64,000 nucleotides of DNA from Nemertoderma westbladi (GCA_032718475.1 JAUCBJ010001006.1:1-64000); one strand, 5' to 3'. Shown: positions 32,887 through 43,278, numbered from the stretch's first letter. Numbers and translations: made by a program. The notes: generated from the sequence alone by a model not told the origin.

Positions 32887-32943
32887 AAGATCAACGACTG
32901 GTGACAAATCTGGTGGGTGGGGTCAATGACCTTCGGATTTTTC

Positions 32944-32963
32944 TGTAGGCTTGCAAGCCTTCA
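32944..32963. repeat. Palindromic 20-bp motif, copy 7 (diverged ends)
   Basis: TGTAGGCTTGCAAGCCTTCA. The core palindrome is intact and the outer bases differ. It is 77 bp from copy 6. Confidence 0.85.
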
Positions 32964-33283
32964 AAAACCCTCGTTCATCGAGTCATCCACAGCAACAACC
33001 CTTTGGTCTTCAGTAGTCAATACATCCTGGTTTACTGCAAGTAGTTGTAAGTCAGAGGTCCGTGTGGTCGTATCCAGATCAGTTACGTCAGTATCAGTTA
33101 CGTCAGCGGTAGCGACGCAAGTCTGTCGTAGTGCAGTCTGTACAATTGGACCACAGGAGTGTGAAGGAGAATAATCTATCGTAGTAGTCAATAAACTACA
33201 CGTGCTCAAAACGTCGTCCTCCTGGTTACTTACCTCTAGTGAACGCACTGGTGCTCTAGTATACCAACCTATGGGAGTTCTAC

Positions 33284-33851
33284 TGTTAGCGAATCAATTC
33301 CGCTAACACCCCACAAAGTTGGGCCAGCGAGGCCTCTAAGCAATATTGGGAGCACGAGGTTGATTACCAATACCAACCTCGTGTCACCCCAACAAAGTGG
33401 GAAGGAGAAACACACACACAATAGGGGTCAGGGGTTACACCCCTGAAAGAAAGGAGAGTAACAGCAGCGGGGGGGGGGGGGGGGAAACACCACCGCAGGG
33501 CAGAGGGTGTGAAGTAGGTTACTAGCCAATGGGGGGAAGGCATCGGCTGAGTAGTATTATGCGGCCAACCGTGCAATATATACTACCAGCTCTGTATCAT
33601 TTATTCACTCTTAGTTAGTCAGTTAGTTAGGGTGGTACGAGAACTCTTAACACCGTCCCCGTCCACTGCTATCAGCCTATCTCATTCAGTGCATTACCGG
33701 TACTTATTCACCTGTGCTTATTTCCATCTTATCTATATATCTATACATACACGGATCAACATCAGAACTCTTTCAGCCTTTTCACATACACGGCAGGGAC
33801 GTGTAGTCAAGATAACCGGATAAATCGGGATCCTCAGTGGATCCCGTCACA
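33284..33851 (+). repeat. 5' LTR of BEL-3
   Basis: TGTTAGCGAATC...CCCGTCACA, 568 bp. It contains the hairpin CACGAGGTT...AACCTCGTG (about 33355-33385), a run of 16 G (33469-33484) and, near the 3' end, GGGATCC...GGATCCC. It matches 43317-43824. I could not identify a primer-binding site right after it. Confidence 0.88.
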
Positions 33852-33895
33852 GTGTTAAGAACCAACAGCCCAAGCTGACTGCCAAAGACTGAAAG

Positions 33896-35182
33896 ATGAG
33901 TCAAGAGAAAAGAGAGACGACACCGCCGCGGACCCCGGACGACAACCTAACGATCCGCGAGGCCACGGCGAGATGGTATCGATCCACGATGCCGGATTCG
34001 TCGACACCAGGTGATCCGACAACCAAAGAGGAGGGGGGCCGTCTACAGCGAGAAGACGAGTTGAGGGAAAGGAGAGATGAGTTGAGAGGGGAAAAAGACG
34101 AGTCGACACACGACGGCGGTCGACGTGCCAATGTTGCCGGCCAGCCACAGGCTGAGGGCAACGGACGGCCCACTGGAACGGCAACGGTGGAGCCGATGGT
34201 ACGACGCCGGACCCGGAGAGATAGAGGAGACATTGGCAACGAGGACGTCGGGGTCAGCAATCGGCTCCGACGAGCCTACGCCGCGACCTGGGAGCAACTG
34301 AAGGAAGCTAGAGGAGGGGCTGAAATAGACCAGGTGGAGTTGAGGAGACGACTAGGTGAGTCAAACAGATACTTTGATTACCTAGTGCGTTCTGGGCAGG
34401 GAGAACTAGCCAGGGAGATAGCGAGAGGGGTTGCCTTCAAACTGTTTGGGCTATGGGAACATAGGGGTATGTGGCCTGGTGTAGTGTACATAGGGCCATA
34501 CTTAGTCGATGCCAGGGAAGTTAAGTTAGTGGGTTGGGTGGGACCGCACGAAGGCGAATCCGAGGTTAGCTCCGAGGATTCGGTCTCGTCGGTCAGCGAG
34601 AACCCCGGAAAGTGGGGGAAAGTTAGTAGGACGGAGGGGCGGCGGGAGTCCGTTGCAACCGATAAGTCTGCTACATCCTCCGCAAAAGAAAGACGGGTGC
34701 GAGAGAGTGAACGCATGGCATATAAATTAAAAATGGAAGAATTAGAGTGGCGACTGAGGGGAAGGAAGGAGCAAGAGAGTGAACGCGAAGAGCGTGAGGC
34801 AAGAGAACAGAGCGTGCGGTACACGTACAGTACGCATAATAGCTGCACGGGCCGAGGGGGTAGTAGTAGTACGTTAGGAAATGTTGGTATTAATAGTACC
34901 GTAGTAGATAACCCTAATCCTTTTATTACAGGAAATATTTTACCTGGTAGTAGTAATTTAAATTTAAATTCAAATAATAATATTAATTCAAATATTCAGA
35001 ATAATCAAAATAATTCAAATAATTTAAATCTAAATACTCAAAATAATTTAAATAATAATCCCGTTTCAAATTCTAATAATTTAATTGATTTAGGGGATTT
35101 AATTGATTTAACAAATAATATTGGGAATGGTGCTATTAATATGAACATGTCGGATGTACATAGCCCGAAGGCGGCCTGGTAG
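33896..35182 (+). CDS. BEL-3 ORF1, family-specific protein upstream of gag
   Basis: 428 codons from the first ATG after the LTR (MSQEKRETTPPRTPDD); the BEL-4 homologue starts MSQSGETTPTRT, which supports this start. Regions: a charged N-terminal part, a conserved middle block (LGESNRYFDYLVRSGQGELA and VVYIGPYLVDAREVKLVGW), a Ser/Glu-rich linker, a charged coiled coil and a C-terminal Asn-rich tract from about residue 335 coded by AAT/AAC. It ends where 60-bp repeats begin. I recognise no known domain. It could be the N-terminal part of an unusual gag or a separate structural protein. Confidence 0.7.
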   Translation: MSQEKRETTPPRTPDDNLTIREATARWYRSTMPDSSTPGDPTTKEEGGRLQREDELRERRDELRGEKDESTHDGGRRANVAGQPQAEGNGRPTGTATVEPMVRRRTRRDRGDIGNEDVGVSNRLRRAYAATWEQLKEARGGAEIDQVELRRRLGESNRYFDYLVRSGQGELAREIARGVAFKLFGLWEHRGMWPGVVYIGPYLVDAREVKLVGWVGPHEGESEVSSEDSVSSVSENPGKWGKVSRTEGRRESVATDKSATSSAKERRVRESERMAYKLKMEELEWRLRGRKEQESEREEREAREQSVRYTYSTHNSCTGRGGSSSTLGNVGINSTVVDNPNPFITGNILPGSSNLNLNSNNNINSNIQNNQNNSNNLNLNTQNNLNNNPVSNSNNLIDLGDLIDLTNNIGNGAINMNMSDVHSPKAAW

Positions 35183-35310
35183 GCCACTTAGTTAGTAGGC
35201 AGGAGGTGGCGGGGTTGAGCCAACCCGACGGCGGCCTGGTAGGCCACGTAGTTGATAGGCAGGAGGTAGCGGGGTTGAGCCAACCCGAGGTGGGCCTGGT
35301 AGGCCACGCA
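35160..35310 (+). repeat. 60-bp tandem repeat, BEL-3 copy
   Basis: About two and a half units containing GGCCTGGTAGGCCAC and GGGGTTGAGCCAACCCGA. The same unit is present in about five copies in BEL-4 at 54997-55250. GTGGCCTACCAGGCC-type dyads give each unit a small inverted repeat. Confidence 0.85.
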
Positions 35311-35389
35311 GCAGTAGAGAGAGAGGCAGGGGTGAATAGACCCAGCAGTAGTAGAGAGAGTGCGTCGACTAGAGAGAGGTGTAGAACAG

Positions 35390-35755
35390 AAGTGAGAGAT
35401 AGTGAAGTTAGATGTGGCGAGTGGGGGGGGGGGGGGGGGCTACGGGCGCCCCACCACATAAGATTAGTGGCGAGAGAGGGGGGGCAGAGAATGCCCCACA
35501 AGAGGGGTGTAGAAGTGAAGTGAGAGGTGATGAAGTTAGAAGTAGCGGGTGGGGGGGGGGGGCTACAGGAGCCCCACCACGAAAGATTAGTGGCGAGAGA
35601 AGGGGGGTAGAAAATGTCCGACAAGAGGGACGCGGAAGTGTAGTAAGAGATAGTGAGGTTAGAAGTGGCGGGTGGGGAGGGGGGGCTACGGGCGCCCCAC
35701 CACGAGAAATTAGTAGCGAGAGGGGGGGGGGGCAGAGAATGTCCCACAGGCGTCG
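35390..35755 (+). repeat. Three units of about 122 bp with G runs
   Basis: Units begin GAAGTGAGAG/GAAGTGTAGT, each with a G run (17, 12 and interrupted), CTACGGGCGCCCCACCAC, and a second G run near the end. BEL-4 has one related unit at about 54800-54920. The unit encodes GGGATGAPP...SGERGG in one frame. Confidence 0.82.
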
Positions 35756-35800
35756 GCAGATAATGCGCGGGCCGAATTAGGTAAACCGCAACACCCGGCG

Positions 35801-37813
35801 ATGGAGAATAATAGGGGGATTGCGAGTATCCCCAGCGGTGTGCGATCGAGCAGAGAGAGACAGGTTGACGTCGCGAGAGGGCGGGCGACGGAACGTCGAG
35901 CCCAGTCAGAAGAGAGAAGATTAGTAGAGTTTAACAGAGAGGTCGAAGATAGAAGAAGATTAGTAGAGTTTAATAGAGAGGTCGAAGATAGAAGAAGATT
36001 AGTAGAGTTTAATAGAGTGGTCGAAGATAGAAGAAGATTTGTAGAGTTTAACCAAGAGGTCGAAGAGAGGCAAAGAGAAGAGAATAATAGAAGAGTCGTT
36101 GCTAGGAGCAACCGGAGAGCGAGGACGGATAGCAAGCCGTCGATAGTAGAGATGGAGTTAGGGAGCCAGTGGGGTCAAACTTCGGGAGATTGCCGTCGCC
36201 CTGGAGAAACGTACCGCACACCAAGAGTGGGGTACAGGATGTACCGATACGAAGAAGAGAACAGGAGTGGGGATCAAAGAGAAGCTTCCCGACGGGATAT
36301 AGCTGCCGATCGAGAGTACGGTAGTTGCGGGGAGATTCGAGATTTGCGAAGAATAAACTTCGGTTCGGAAGGGCACATGCAGACTGCAGGACATACTGTA
36401 GGCCTTACTGCACGTACTATTATAGGCCATGCTGGGAGAGATAGAGTAGGCAATAAGGTAGCGCGAACAACGGGATTAAACCCGGAAGCCGCGTGGTACA
36501 TACCGGTAGGTATGCGAGAAGTAGATATGCCTATATCGGTACCAGTACAGCAGCATGACTATAATACACAAGGACATTACATATACCCAGGGGAGGGGGG
36601 AATTATTGCGGATAGGTGCATGGGCCCCAATATATTAACATCAAACCCAGTACCAAACATACCGGCGGGGGGGGGACAGGGTGACATTCCCCCATCACAA
36701 TATCAACAATATACCCCAATAGGAGCAAGAACATCGAACCCCTTGGACGAGAATAGGTTGTGCGGACAGTCGCTACCACACGCGGCCATACAGGGGACTG
36801 CTAGTCCACAGTTAGCTGGCAGTAGGGCCACACCGTGGCAGGGACAGAAAGAAAATAACACCACAAATAAACATAATCCCAATATACCCAGTAGGCCGAG
36901 TACAGACAACCAAAACACTAAATCGGTACATATAAACCTAGGCGCGATACGTGAGGGACGGTACAGGGAACGCTATAATCCAGGATTCGAATGTCAATTA
37001 CATCGGGACGGAACCCATAAGACCAGGAGTTGTAAGCACTGGCAAGCGTTGCCCGAACAAGATCGTATAACCTACACAGACGCAAACGGACTATGTCATC
37101 GATGTGTGGTAGAAGGACACAGATCCGGAGAGTGTAGAGAAACAGCAGTTAGAGAGTCCGAGACTGGAGCCCAGGCAATGGCTACAAGCACGACAGTGGC
37201 CAGAAAGAAGAGAAAAGTACTACTCGGGGTAGTACCAGTTAAGATATTAGGAGAGGGCGGTCAATCAGTAACGACATGTTACCATGGGTGCATGATACCA
37301 GGCACCGTAGACGCAGAGGATGAAGAGGAGAAACAGGAGATAGTAGAGCCAGACAGGGAAGCAACAGTAAGAGAGGGGGCGGAGGAGAATAGATTTCCCA
37401 GCAAGCATCGGTATGGAGATGAAGAGGAGTGGACGGCGAGATGTCCGGAGAACAATACTCCAGAGGAGTGTCCGGAAGAGACGCCGGTCCGATTGGGAGG
37501 CATACTGAAAAGGGGGAACTTGAGTAGGAAGACAGGATGGAAAGGGATAGGACTACTATTGTACCTTCTGTTTTGCCTGTTCTTTCACTTTCTTTTCATT
37601 CTGCTGCCGGGAGACAACAAAGCGGGAGGTGGCATTTTGATGCCAGGAGACGAGATAGTAAAGAAGCCAGCGGGGAGACCCGATTTTAGGGTGGCGGAAG
37701 AGGGAGAACCAATTCCTGGTCAGTTGGAATTGGCAAAGAAAATGTGGCAAAGAGTAAGAGGACGTATAGGAGGGCAGCGGGACAGTGCCTCATGGAGGAA
37801 TCGCCCTCGTTAG
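35801..37813 (+). CDS. BEL-3 ORF2: deletion-fused gag with zinc knuckle and hydrophobic tail
   Basis: 670 open codons. The N-terminal half matches BEL-4 gag (AGHTVGLTARTI, YPGEGGIIADRCMGPNIL). Near residue 320 it jumps from the DENR motif to the nucleocapsid, skipping the capsid present in BEL-4, and keeps a CX10HX5C-like knuckle (CQLHRDGTHKTRSC) and CHRCVVEGHRSGEC. It reaches VLLGVVPVKILGEG, just before the protease active site. There the match stops, and a new C-terminal part follows: an acidic stretch, a transmembrane-like segment (LLLYLLFCLFFHFLFILL, residues about 585-603) and a basic end. The start was chosen by homology; the frame is open further upstream. No stop has accumulated, although protease, RT and integrase are gone. 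Confidence 0.75.
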   Translation: MENNRGIASIPSGVRSSRERQVDVARGRATERRAQSEERRLVEFNREVEDRRRLVEFNREVEDRRRLVEFNRVVEDRRRFVEFNQEVEERQREENNRRVVARSNRRARTDSKPSIVEMELGSQWGQTSGDCRRPGETYRTPRVGYRMYRYEEENRSGDQREASRRDIAADREYGSCGEIRDLRRINFGSEGHMQTAGHTVGLTARTIIGHAGRDRVGNKVARTTGLNPEAAWYIPVGMREVDMPISVPVQQHDYNTQGHYIYPGEGGIIADRCMGPNILTSNPVPNIPAGGGQGDIPPSQYQQYTPIGARTSNPLDENRLCGQSLPHAAIQGTASPQLAGSRATPWQGQKENNTTNKHNPNIPSRPSTDNQNTKSVHINLGAIREGRYRERYNPGFECQLHRDGTHKTRSCKHWQALPEQDRITYTDANGLCHRCVVEGHRSGECRETAVRESETGAQAMATSTTVARKKRKVLLGVVPVKILGEGGQSVTTCYHGCMIPGTVDAEDEEEKQEIVEPDREATVREGAEENRFPSKHRYGDEEEWTARCPENNTPEECPEETPVRLGGILKRGNLSRKTGWKGIGLLLYLLFCLFFHFLFILLPGDNKAGGGILMPGDEIVKKPAGRPDFRVAEEGEPIPGQLELAKKMWQRVRGRIGGQRDSASWRNRPR

Positions 37814-37826
37814 TTGAAGTTTAGTC

Positions 37827-37873
37827 GTCCAATATTTTGGACTGAGGGGGGTGGGAATGAGGGCGAGACGCCC
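37827..37873 (+). promoter_or_regulatory. Post-coding hairpin pair, BEL-3
   Basis: Hairpin 1 is GTCCAA-TATT-TTGGAC (37827-37842) and hairpin 2 GGGCG-AGA-CGCCC (37861-37873). Both stems recur just after pol in BEL-4 (48535-48579) with different loop bases. The role is unknown; 3' processing or RNA stability is possible. Confidence 0.65.
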
Positions 37874-38330
37874 TTCTCACACAAATAATTATTTAATTTA
37901 AATAAATAATAAAAATTATTATATAATTAAATATAAGAAAGTAATAGTTAGAAGAGATAGTAAGTAGTAGTCAGAAGATAAGTTAGTAGAGAGTTAAGTT
38001 AGAAGGCGGCGGGGTAAGGGAGTGTGGCATATTATCATGCCACGAGTAGTAGAAGGGGTGTTGTGGGCACCGTAAGCGCCACGTAGATGGAGGTAGCAGA
38101 GAGTGGTTGTGGGCACCGCAAGCGTCATGTAGATAGAGCTAGAGGAAGTAGAGAGTTAGTAGAGCTAGAGGAAGTAGAGAGTTAGTAGAGCTAGAGGAAG
38201 TAGAGAGTTAGTAGAGTTAGAGATGGTAGAGAGTTGGTAAGAGTTAGAGATAGTTAGTAGAAGTAGAATTAGAATTAGAGAGTTACTTACTTACTATACT
38301 TAGTGACTATTATAAAAAATTATTATAAAA
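37874..38330 (+). repeat. BEL-3 3' UTR, purine-rich simple repeats
   Basis: Composed of GTAGAGAGTTAGTAGAG-like units, including three copies of a 26-bp unit from 38136, and two copies of GTGGTTGTGGGCACCGCAAG (near 38060 and 38105). The same sequence resumes after LINE-4 at 42694, so LINE-4 is inserted in this tract. Confidence 0.75.
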
Positions 38331-38465
38331 AAAAGGAATACCTGAACTGTACTGCTGTACTGACTACTGCCTTGACAACTGTCAGACTTTGTGGCGCCAA
38401 ATTATATATTTCTGATTGTGTTGCCTCTATATTCGAGTGAACGCGTCACTGCAGTCGGCGTTTTG

Positions 38466-39680
38466 ATGGCAGCTTGTTGTGGCTGCAATGGACGGTTCGG
38501 GCGCTGCAAGAAATGTATATGCATCAGGAATAGCTTGCGGTGCTTATCGTGTGCCCCAGGAAGAAACGGTAATTGCGAGAACAGCCAGCACCCTTCCTCT
38601 CAACCTCTACCGGATCGCCACAAACGACCTTCGTTCTCCCAGACGTCAGTCTCACAGCCGCTTAACTCTTGCGCTGCTTTGGAAAGTCCAGCAAACGATA
38701 CATTGATGGATCAGGACGAAACTATACTGGGTGGATCCCCGATTGTCCAGGATACTCCTCTAGCTGCCAGTGCGTCAGCATCATTGAACTCTCCAGTTTG
38801 GTCTCCGGGCGCAGCACGAGCGAGGGCCAGTGCAATCATATCTAGGATTCGGAGCCCTGGTACAGGGTCTGCTTTGGGGTCAGCAGTTAAAGACGTTATA
38901 CTTCAGACCCCGAACTATTCAGATCCCCGAGCAGTCAAGTCCGTTCCTTCAGCAGTCCAGTCCGGTTCCCCTTCAGTCCAGTCGGGTCCCCTGCAGTCCA
39001 GTCGGTGCGCCCAGCAGTCCAGTCGGGTCCCCCATCAGTCCATTTGGTGCGCCCAGAATTCCAGTCAGGTCACCCATCAGTCCAGTCGGGTCCCCCATAT
39101 GTCCAGTCCAGTCGGATCGCCCAGCAGTCCCAGTTGGTTCCCCATCAGTCCAATCGGGTCCCCCAGCAGATCAGTTGGGTCTCCCATCAGACCAGTCGGA
39201 TCCCTCAGGAGTCCAGTCAGGTCCCCCAGCAGTCCAGTCGGGTCACCCATCAGACCAGTCGGGTCCCTCAGGAGTCCAGTTGGGTCCCCCAGCAGTCCAG
39301 TCGGGTCCCCCTTCAGACCAGTCGGGTCCCCCATCAGTCCAGTTGGGTCCCCCTTCAGACCAGTCGGGTCCTCAGGAGTCCAGTCGGGTCCCCCGGCAGT
39401 CCAGTCAGGTCTCCCATCAGACCAGTTGGGTCCCTCAGGAGTCCAGTCGGGTCCCCCAGCAGTCCAGTCGGGTCTCCCTTCAGAACAGTTGGGTCCCCCT
39501 TCAGTCCGGTTGGGTCCCCCAGCAATCCAGCCGGGTCCCCCACCAGTCCAGTTGGCACCATCGGCATCTATCGGTCGACCTCTGCCATCCTCCCTGTGCA
39601 ATGTTGGACTCACTTCAACAAAGTGTCAGCCCCCTACAGTCGCGGGTCAGTCGTCCATCCCAACTCATACTGTATCTTGA
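38466..39680 (+). CDS. LINE-4 N-terminal region with Cys-rich domain and SPVGSP repeats
   Basis: The ATG at 38466 begins MAACCGCNGRFGRCKKC and continues CICIRNSLRCLSCAPG, a dense cysteine cluster that probably binds zinc and nucleic acid. An upstream ATG at 38391 is also possible but adds only a hydrophobic leader. From about 38930 the protein is an array of SPVGSP-like hexapeptides. The frame ends at 39680, 40 bp before the RT frame; since these LINEs usually have one ORF, a frameshift is likely. Confidence 0.65.
   Translation: MAACCGCNGRFGRCKKCICIRNSLRCLSCAPGRNGNCENSQHPSSQPLPDRHKRPSFSQTSVSQPLNSCAALESPANDTLMDQDETILGGSPIVQDTPLAASASASLNSPVWSPGAARARASAIISRIRSPGTGSALGSAVKDVILQTPNYSDPRAVKSVPSAVQSGSPSVQSGPLQSSRCAQQSSRVPHQSIWCAQNSSQVTHQSSRVPHMSSPVGSPSSPSWFPISPIGSPSRSVGSPIRPVGSLRSPVRSPSSPVGSPIRPVGSLRSPVGSPSSPVGSPFRPVGSPISPVGSPFRPVGSSGVQSGPPAVQSGLPSDQLGPSGVQSGPPAVQSGLPSEQLGPPSVRLGPPAIQPGPPPVQLAPSASIGRPLPSSLCNVGLTSTKCQPPTVAGQSSIPTHTVS
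38930..39560 (+). repeat. 18-bp minisatellite in LINE-4 (AGTCCAGTCGGGTCCCCC type)
   Basis: About 35 imperfect 18-bp units encode SPVGSP-like hexapeptides. Because the unit length is divisible by three and no unit has a stop in several frames, three plus frames and minus frames stay open across it. These extra frames are by-products. Confidence 0.9.
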
Positions 39681-39719
39681 TGTAATACAACTCTACCAGT
39701 CCAGGAGATCTCTAGTTCT

Positions 39720-42505
39720 GTGGAGAAGGTGTACAGCACCATCGTACACTGGAGACCCAACCTATTTTTAGTTCCTATGGGCGCTGGAGGTAGAGAGTTG
39801 GTCTCCGAGTATACACGGCTGGTTAAACTGTTTACATCAGGATCAGAGTTACAGGAGATCGCCCTTTATGCACTGATGTGCATACCAGCGCTCCTGTTAC
39901 AGAAACCCAGTAGGTCATCCAACGCAGCGACCCACAGGAAGATTCTGGAACGTCGTCTGTGTGATTGGCGGGCTGGTCGATTCCTACAGCTGTTGGTGGA
40001 AGCGAGAGCCATCAAAAAACACCTTCCAACGTCCCGGGTAAAGAAATCAGATACAGAGGCGATCCGGAAGGCGTTTGTACGCCACATGCTGACTGGGAAC
40101 GTGTCAGCGGCCACCCGTTGTCTCTCCGATATCAACAAAGGTAGTCCCATGAAACTGTCAGACACCTTTGTTGATAAGAATGGGGCTACCCGACGGGTGA
40201 GGGACGTTCTGCTGGAGAAACACCCGCCAGCCGCCCCAGCTGACAGTTCAGTGCTCCTGACGGAGTGGGATGGAGCGCCAGAACACCATAACGTCGTGTT
40301 CGAGCGGCTAGATGGCTCCCTCATCCTATCGAGTCTTTTCCGGATGAGAGGTAACGGTGCTAGTCCTTCTGGGTTGGATGTCCAGGGGTGGAAGCACATC
40401 CTGACCAAGTTCCGCCAACAATCCATTGACCTGTGTGGTGCCATAGCCGACATGGCGAAACGGATTAGTCAGGATGTGCTGCTCTCTGGCGTGATGTCGG
40501 CGCTCCTCTCCTGTCGGCTGTTGGCGCTCGATAAGTGCCCCGGAGTTCGTCCGATCGGCATTGGCGAGGTTCTACGGAGGGTTATCGGGAAGGCGGCGAT
40601 GCGGTGCATCACAGAGGATCTTCAGAGCGTTGGTGGGTCGACTCAGCTGTGTATGGGCCAGAAAGCTGGCATAGAATATGCCATACACAGTCTGAACGAG
40701 ACATTCTCAGAGGACGACTGCGAGGCCGTCCTCCAGATCTACGCCACCAACGCATTCAACTCGCTGAACCGCGACGCCGCCATCCATAACATCCGCCACG
40801 TCTGTCCCTCCCTTCACACCATCGTAACAAACTGTTACAGCGAACCAACGCGACTGTTTGTAGGGGGGGAGACTATCTACTCCAGGGAGGGGTCGACCCA
40901 GGGGGACCCGGCTGCGATGCCAATGTTCTCCGCTGGGACACGGCCATTGCTATCGGAGATCGCTGCCGCCTGCGTGGTGAACCAGAAATGGTTTGCCGAT
41001 GACGGCAAGCGGCGGGTGCCCTCAGGGAACTAAGGAAGATTTGGGACGTGGTGGTAATGCGTGGTCCGCTGTACGGGTACTACCCGTCCAAGTGCCACCT
41101 GACGGTGAAGTTGGAGAAACTGGCGGAAGCAGAGGAGATATTTGCGGGAACCGGGATCGTCATCTCCGCGGGGGGGAACAAACTCCTAGGCTGTGTGGTG
41201 GGGTCTGCCTAGTACCACCAGGCCTACATCACCTCCAAGGTCGAGGAGTTCGTCGCAGAGGTAGACCGACTCGGCGACATCGCCAGCATCGACCCCCACT
41301 GCGCCTACTCTAACCTGGCGCTGGGGTTGTCCTGTCGCTGGCGGTTCCTTGCGAGGGTGGTCCCAAATGCCGCCCTCCATTTCGATGACCTTGAGGGCGC
41401 AGTTCTGCGATGTCTGTGCAAGATCGCCGACCACCCTTCGATCCCAGACAACGAACGCCAGCTCCTCTCTCTACCCATAAGGAACGGCGGTTTGGGTATC
41501 CCTCTCCCCTCAGACCTCACCAACCAGTTTGCAAACTCCTGCCGGGTCTTCGAACCGCTAGAGGGGGCGACAGCCGAGACCATGTCAGACGTCAGGGAGG
41601 ATCAGAACCCTATCACTAATCTGATAAAGGCTGAATCCTTCGTGGCGTCTAAGACCAAAACAACAGAATGTCATGGTCGGCTGTCGGAGTCCCAACAGAA
41701 TCTGAGGGAGCTGGTGTCGGAGAAGGGGGCTTCAGCTTGGTTGAACTCAAAACCGGTCACCCTTCACAAAACTCACCTGTCTAAGGAAGAGTTCCGCGAC
41801 GCTCTGTGTCTGTGCTACGGCTGGCAACCGAAGTCGCTCCCTTCTCGTTGTGTCTGTGGGGAACGATTTTCCCCTTCACACGTCCTGTTGTGCCCCACCG
41901 GGGGTTATCCCTCGATAAGGCACAGCAAGATACGCGATTTCGTTGCCGACGCACTAACCGAAGTAACCCACAACGTTGCAGTAGAGCCAACACTCCAGCC
42001 TTTAACAGGTGAGGAGTTCACCCACAGATCCACCTCCACAGAAGATCAGGCGAGGTTGGACGTCTCTGTCAGCGGGTTCTGGGGTGGCCGGTTTGAGAAG
42101 ACTTACTTTGACGTCTCGGTCTACAACCCTCTAGCGGCCACCAACGCAGCCATGACTGCCGAGGGCGCTTATTCCCACCACGAGGCGCGGAAACGCCTGA
42201 AGTACGAGGAGCGCATCCGAGAGGTCGAACTGTCGTCGTTTGTGCCTCTGTTACTTTCAGCCTTTGGTGGTACTGCGCCAGCGATGCAACAGTTCGTTAA
42301 GCGTTTATTGCTTAAACTCTCGGATCGTCGCGACCTCAGCTACTCTGAGTGTATCTGCTGGACGCGGAGGAAGATAAGCTTCGCGCTTCTCCACTCCAGT
42401 TTGATGTGTCTCCGTGGAGCGAGATCCGCCACCAAACGCCCCGTTTATCATCAGGTGTCAGCAGACTCGATTTGCCTGACTAACGCTGATACCAACACCG
42501 GCTAG
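39720..42505 (+). pseudogene. LINE-4 reverse transcriptase and restriction-like endonuclease
   Basis: RT blocks: RLLALDKCPGVRPIGIGEVL, GQKAGIEYAIHSLNE, VLQIYATNAFNSLNRDAA (block A; the catalytic Asp of the usual DASNAFN is replaced by Thr), EGSTQGDPAAMPM (block B) and KWFADDGKR (block C). A one-base frameshift near 41015 and a TAG at about 41210 follow. The C-terminal frame to 42505 has a CCHC-type motif (CVCGERFSPSHVLLC) and the nuclease: RLDVSVSGFWG, YFDVSVYNP and HEARKRLKYEERI, which fit a PD-(D/E)XK pattern. The nuclease nicks the target and the RT primes there. This copy is inactive. Confidence 0.8.
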
Positions 42506-42693
42506 ACTGACTGTCAGTGGTAGTCATAGGCCTCTAAACAGGCCCTTCTTTCTTTATTTATTTTTTTTTTTTTATTATCGGTATCGGTGTAGGAATTATT
42601 TATTTTGTTCTATTAATAAAGTGCCTGTAAAAGAGTTATGCTGATATTGTGCAAATTATATAATAAACTAGTAAGTTAAAAAAAAAAAAAAAG
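42506..42693 (+). other. LINE-4 3' UTR and poly(A)
   Basis: AT-rich, with a T run near 42565 and a terminal A14 run at 42679-42692. Confidence 0.8.
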
Positions 42694-43278
42694 TAGAGAG
42701 TTAGTAGCAGAGTAGTAGTAGTAGTAGAGTGGTTGTGGGGACCGCAAGCGCCACGTAGATAGAGGTAGTGAGCAGAGTGGTTCTGGGCACCGCAAAAGAA
42801 AGAAAGTAGTAAGTAGGGTTAGAGTTAGTAGAGAGTTAGAGGGTTTTAGTTAGACTTAGTAGAGCTAGTTAGAGTCGGAGAGTTAGTAGAGAGTAAGAGA
42901 GTTAGATAGTTAGCAAGTAAGTAGTAGGTAGATAGTATGATAGCACAGGGGTAGCATTAGAGATTAGGGCCTTAGGGAGTGGCAGAGAGTAGAGATGAGA
43001 TAGTGAAAGGAGTTGTTGGCGAGAGAGAAGAGTGCGATTCAGGTGTGGGGAGAGGGTAAGAGCGAGTTGAGTGAAAGAGCGGAGTTAGAGTGGCGAGAGT
43101 GTTGGGGAAACAAAAATTGTGTGAGAGAAGCGCACAATCGGCCCGACATGAGACGCCAGAGGGTAGTGACATCATACCCATAGGGAGCGGCCTGGAAAGC
43201 CGACTCCAAGAAAAATAACTCCACCCCAAACCCGATAATAGATCGAGTTCCAGCGGAATTGAAGCGCACTAGTGGTTG
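42694..43278 (+). other. BEL-3 3' UTR, right part
   Basis: Purine-rich GTAGAG/GTTAG repeats, two more copies of the GGTTGTGGGGACCGCAAG unit (near 42730 and 42778), then sequence shared in reverse with BEL-4 44442-44700. No ORF is credible. Confidence 0.7.

Larger units (their letters stand above)
31713..33283 (-). pseudogene. BEL-2 A17-associated region and reverse transcriptase
   Basis: Immediately inside the BEL-3 junction the minus strand reads TPIGWYTRAPVRSLEVSN, the equivalent of TPFGWTLSGPI in BEL-4. A linker carries three palindromic motifs, then NIMRYTIRQTANGHYEVGMLW, an in-frame TGA (32479-32481) and the RT: YYLPHHF, KVRVVTDCAALYQG and VAFTCD (block A start). A deletion of about 35 codons with a frameshift near 32180 removes the rest of block A. 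RT resumes with VFGARDSPNCTMYAL and the intact catalytic DFYVDDGLKS (block C), then GLGLSWDPNTDNF. The copy is inactive. Confidence 0.8.
38331..42693 (+). mobile_element. LINE-4: restriction-like-endonuclease LINE inserted in BEL-3 3' UTR
   Basis: It ends in a 14-base A run (42679-42692), and BEL-3 3' UTR repeats continue right after it. It encodes a cysteine-rich N-terminus, a long SPVGSP repeat, RT and a C-terminal zinc motif followed by a restriction-like nuclease, the layout of R2/NeSL/CRE-type LINEs. The 5' end is uncertain by tens of bases because the target is repetitive, and I could not define a target duplication. Confidence 0.8.

Noticed and set aside
37549-37611. Env-like protein in BEL-3 because of the membrane-like segment
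   Set aside because: There is no signal peptide, cysteine-rich ectodomain or cleavage site, and the segment is fused to gag; called only a hydrophobic tail.
39077-39613. Minus-strand frame with GDPTGL repeats
   Set aside because: Antisense reading of the LINE-4 18-bp array, which has no stops in several frames.
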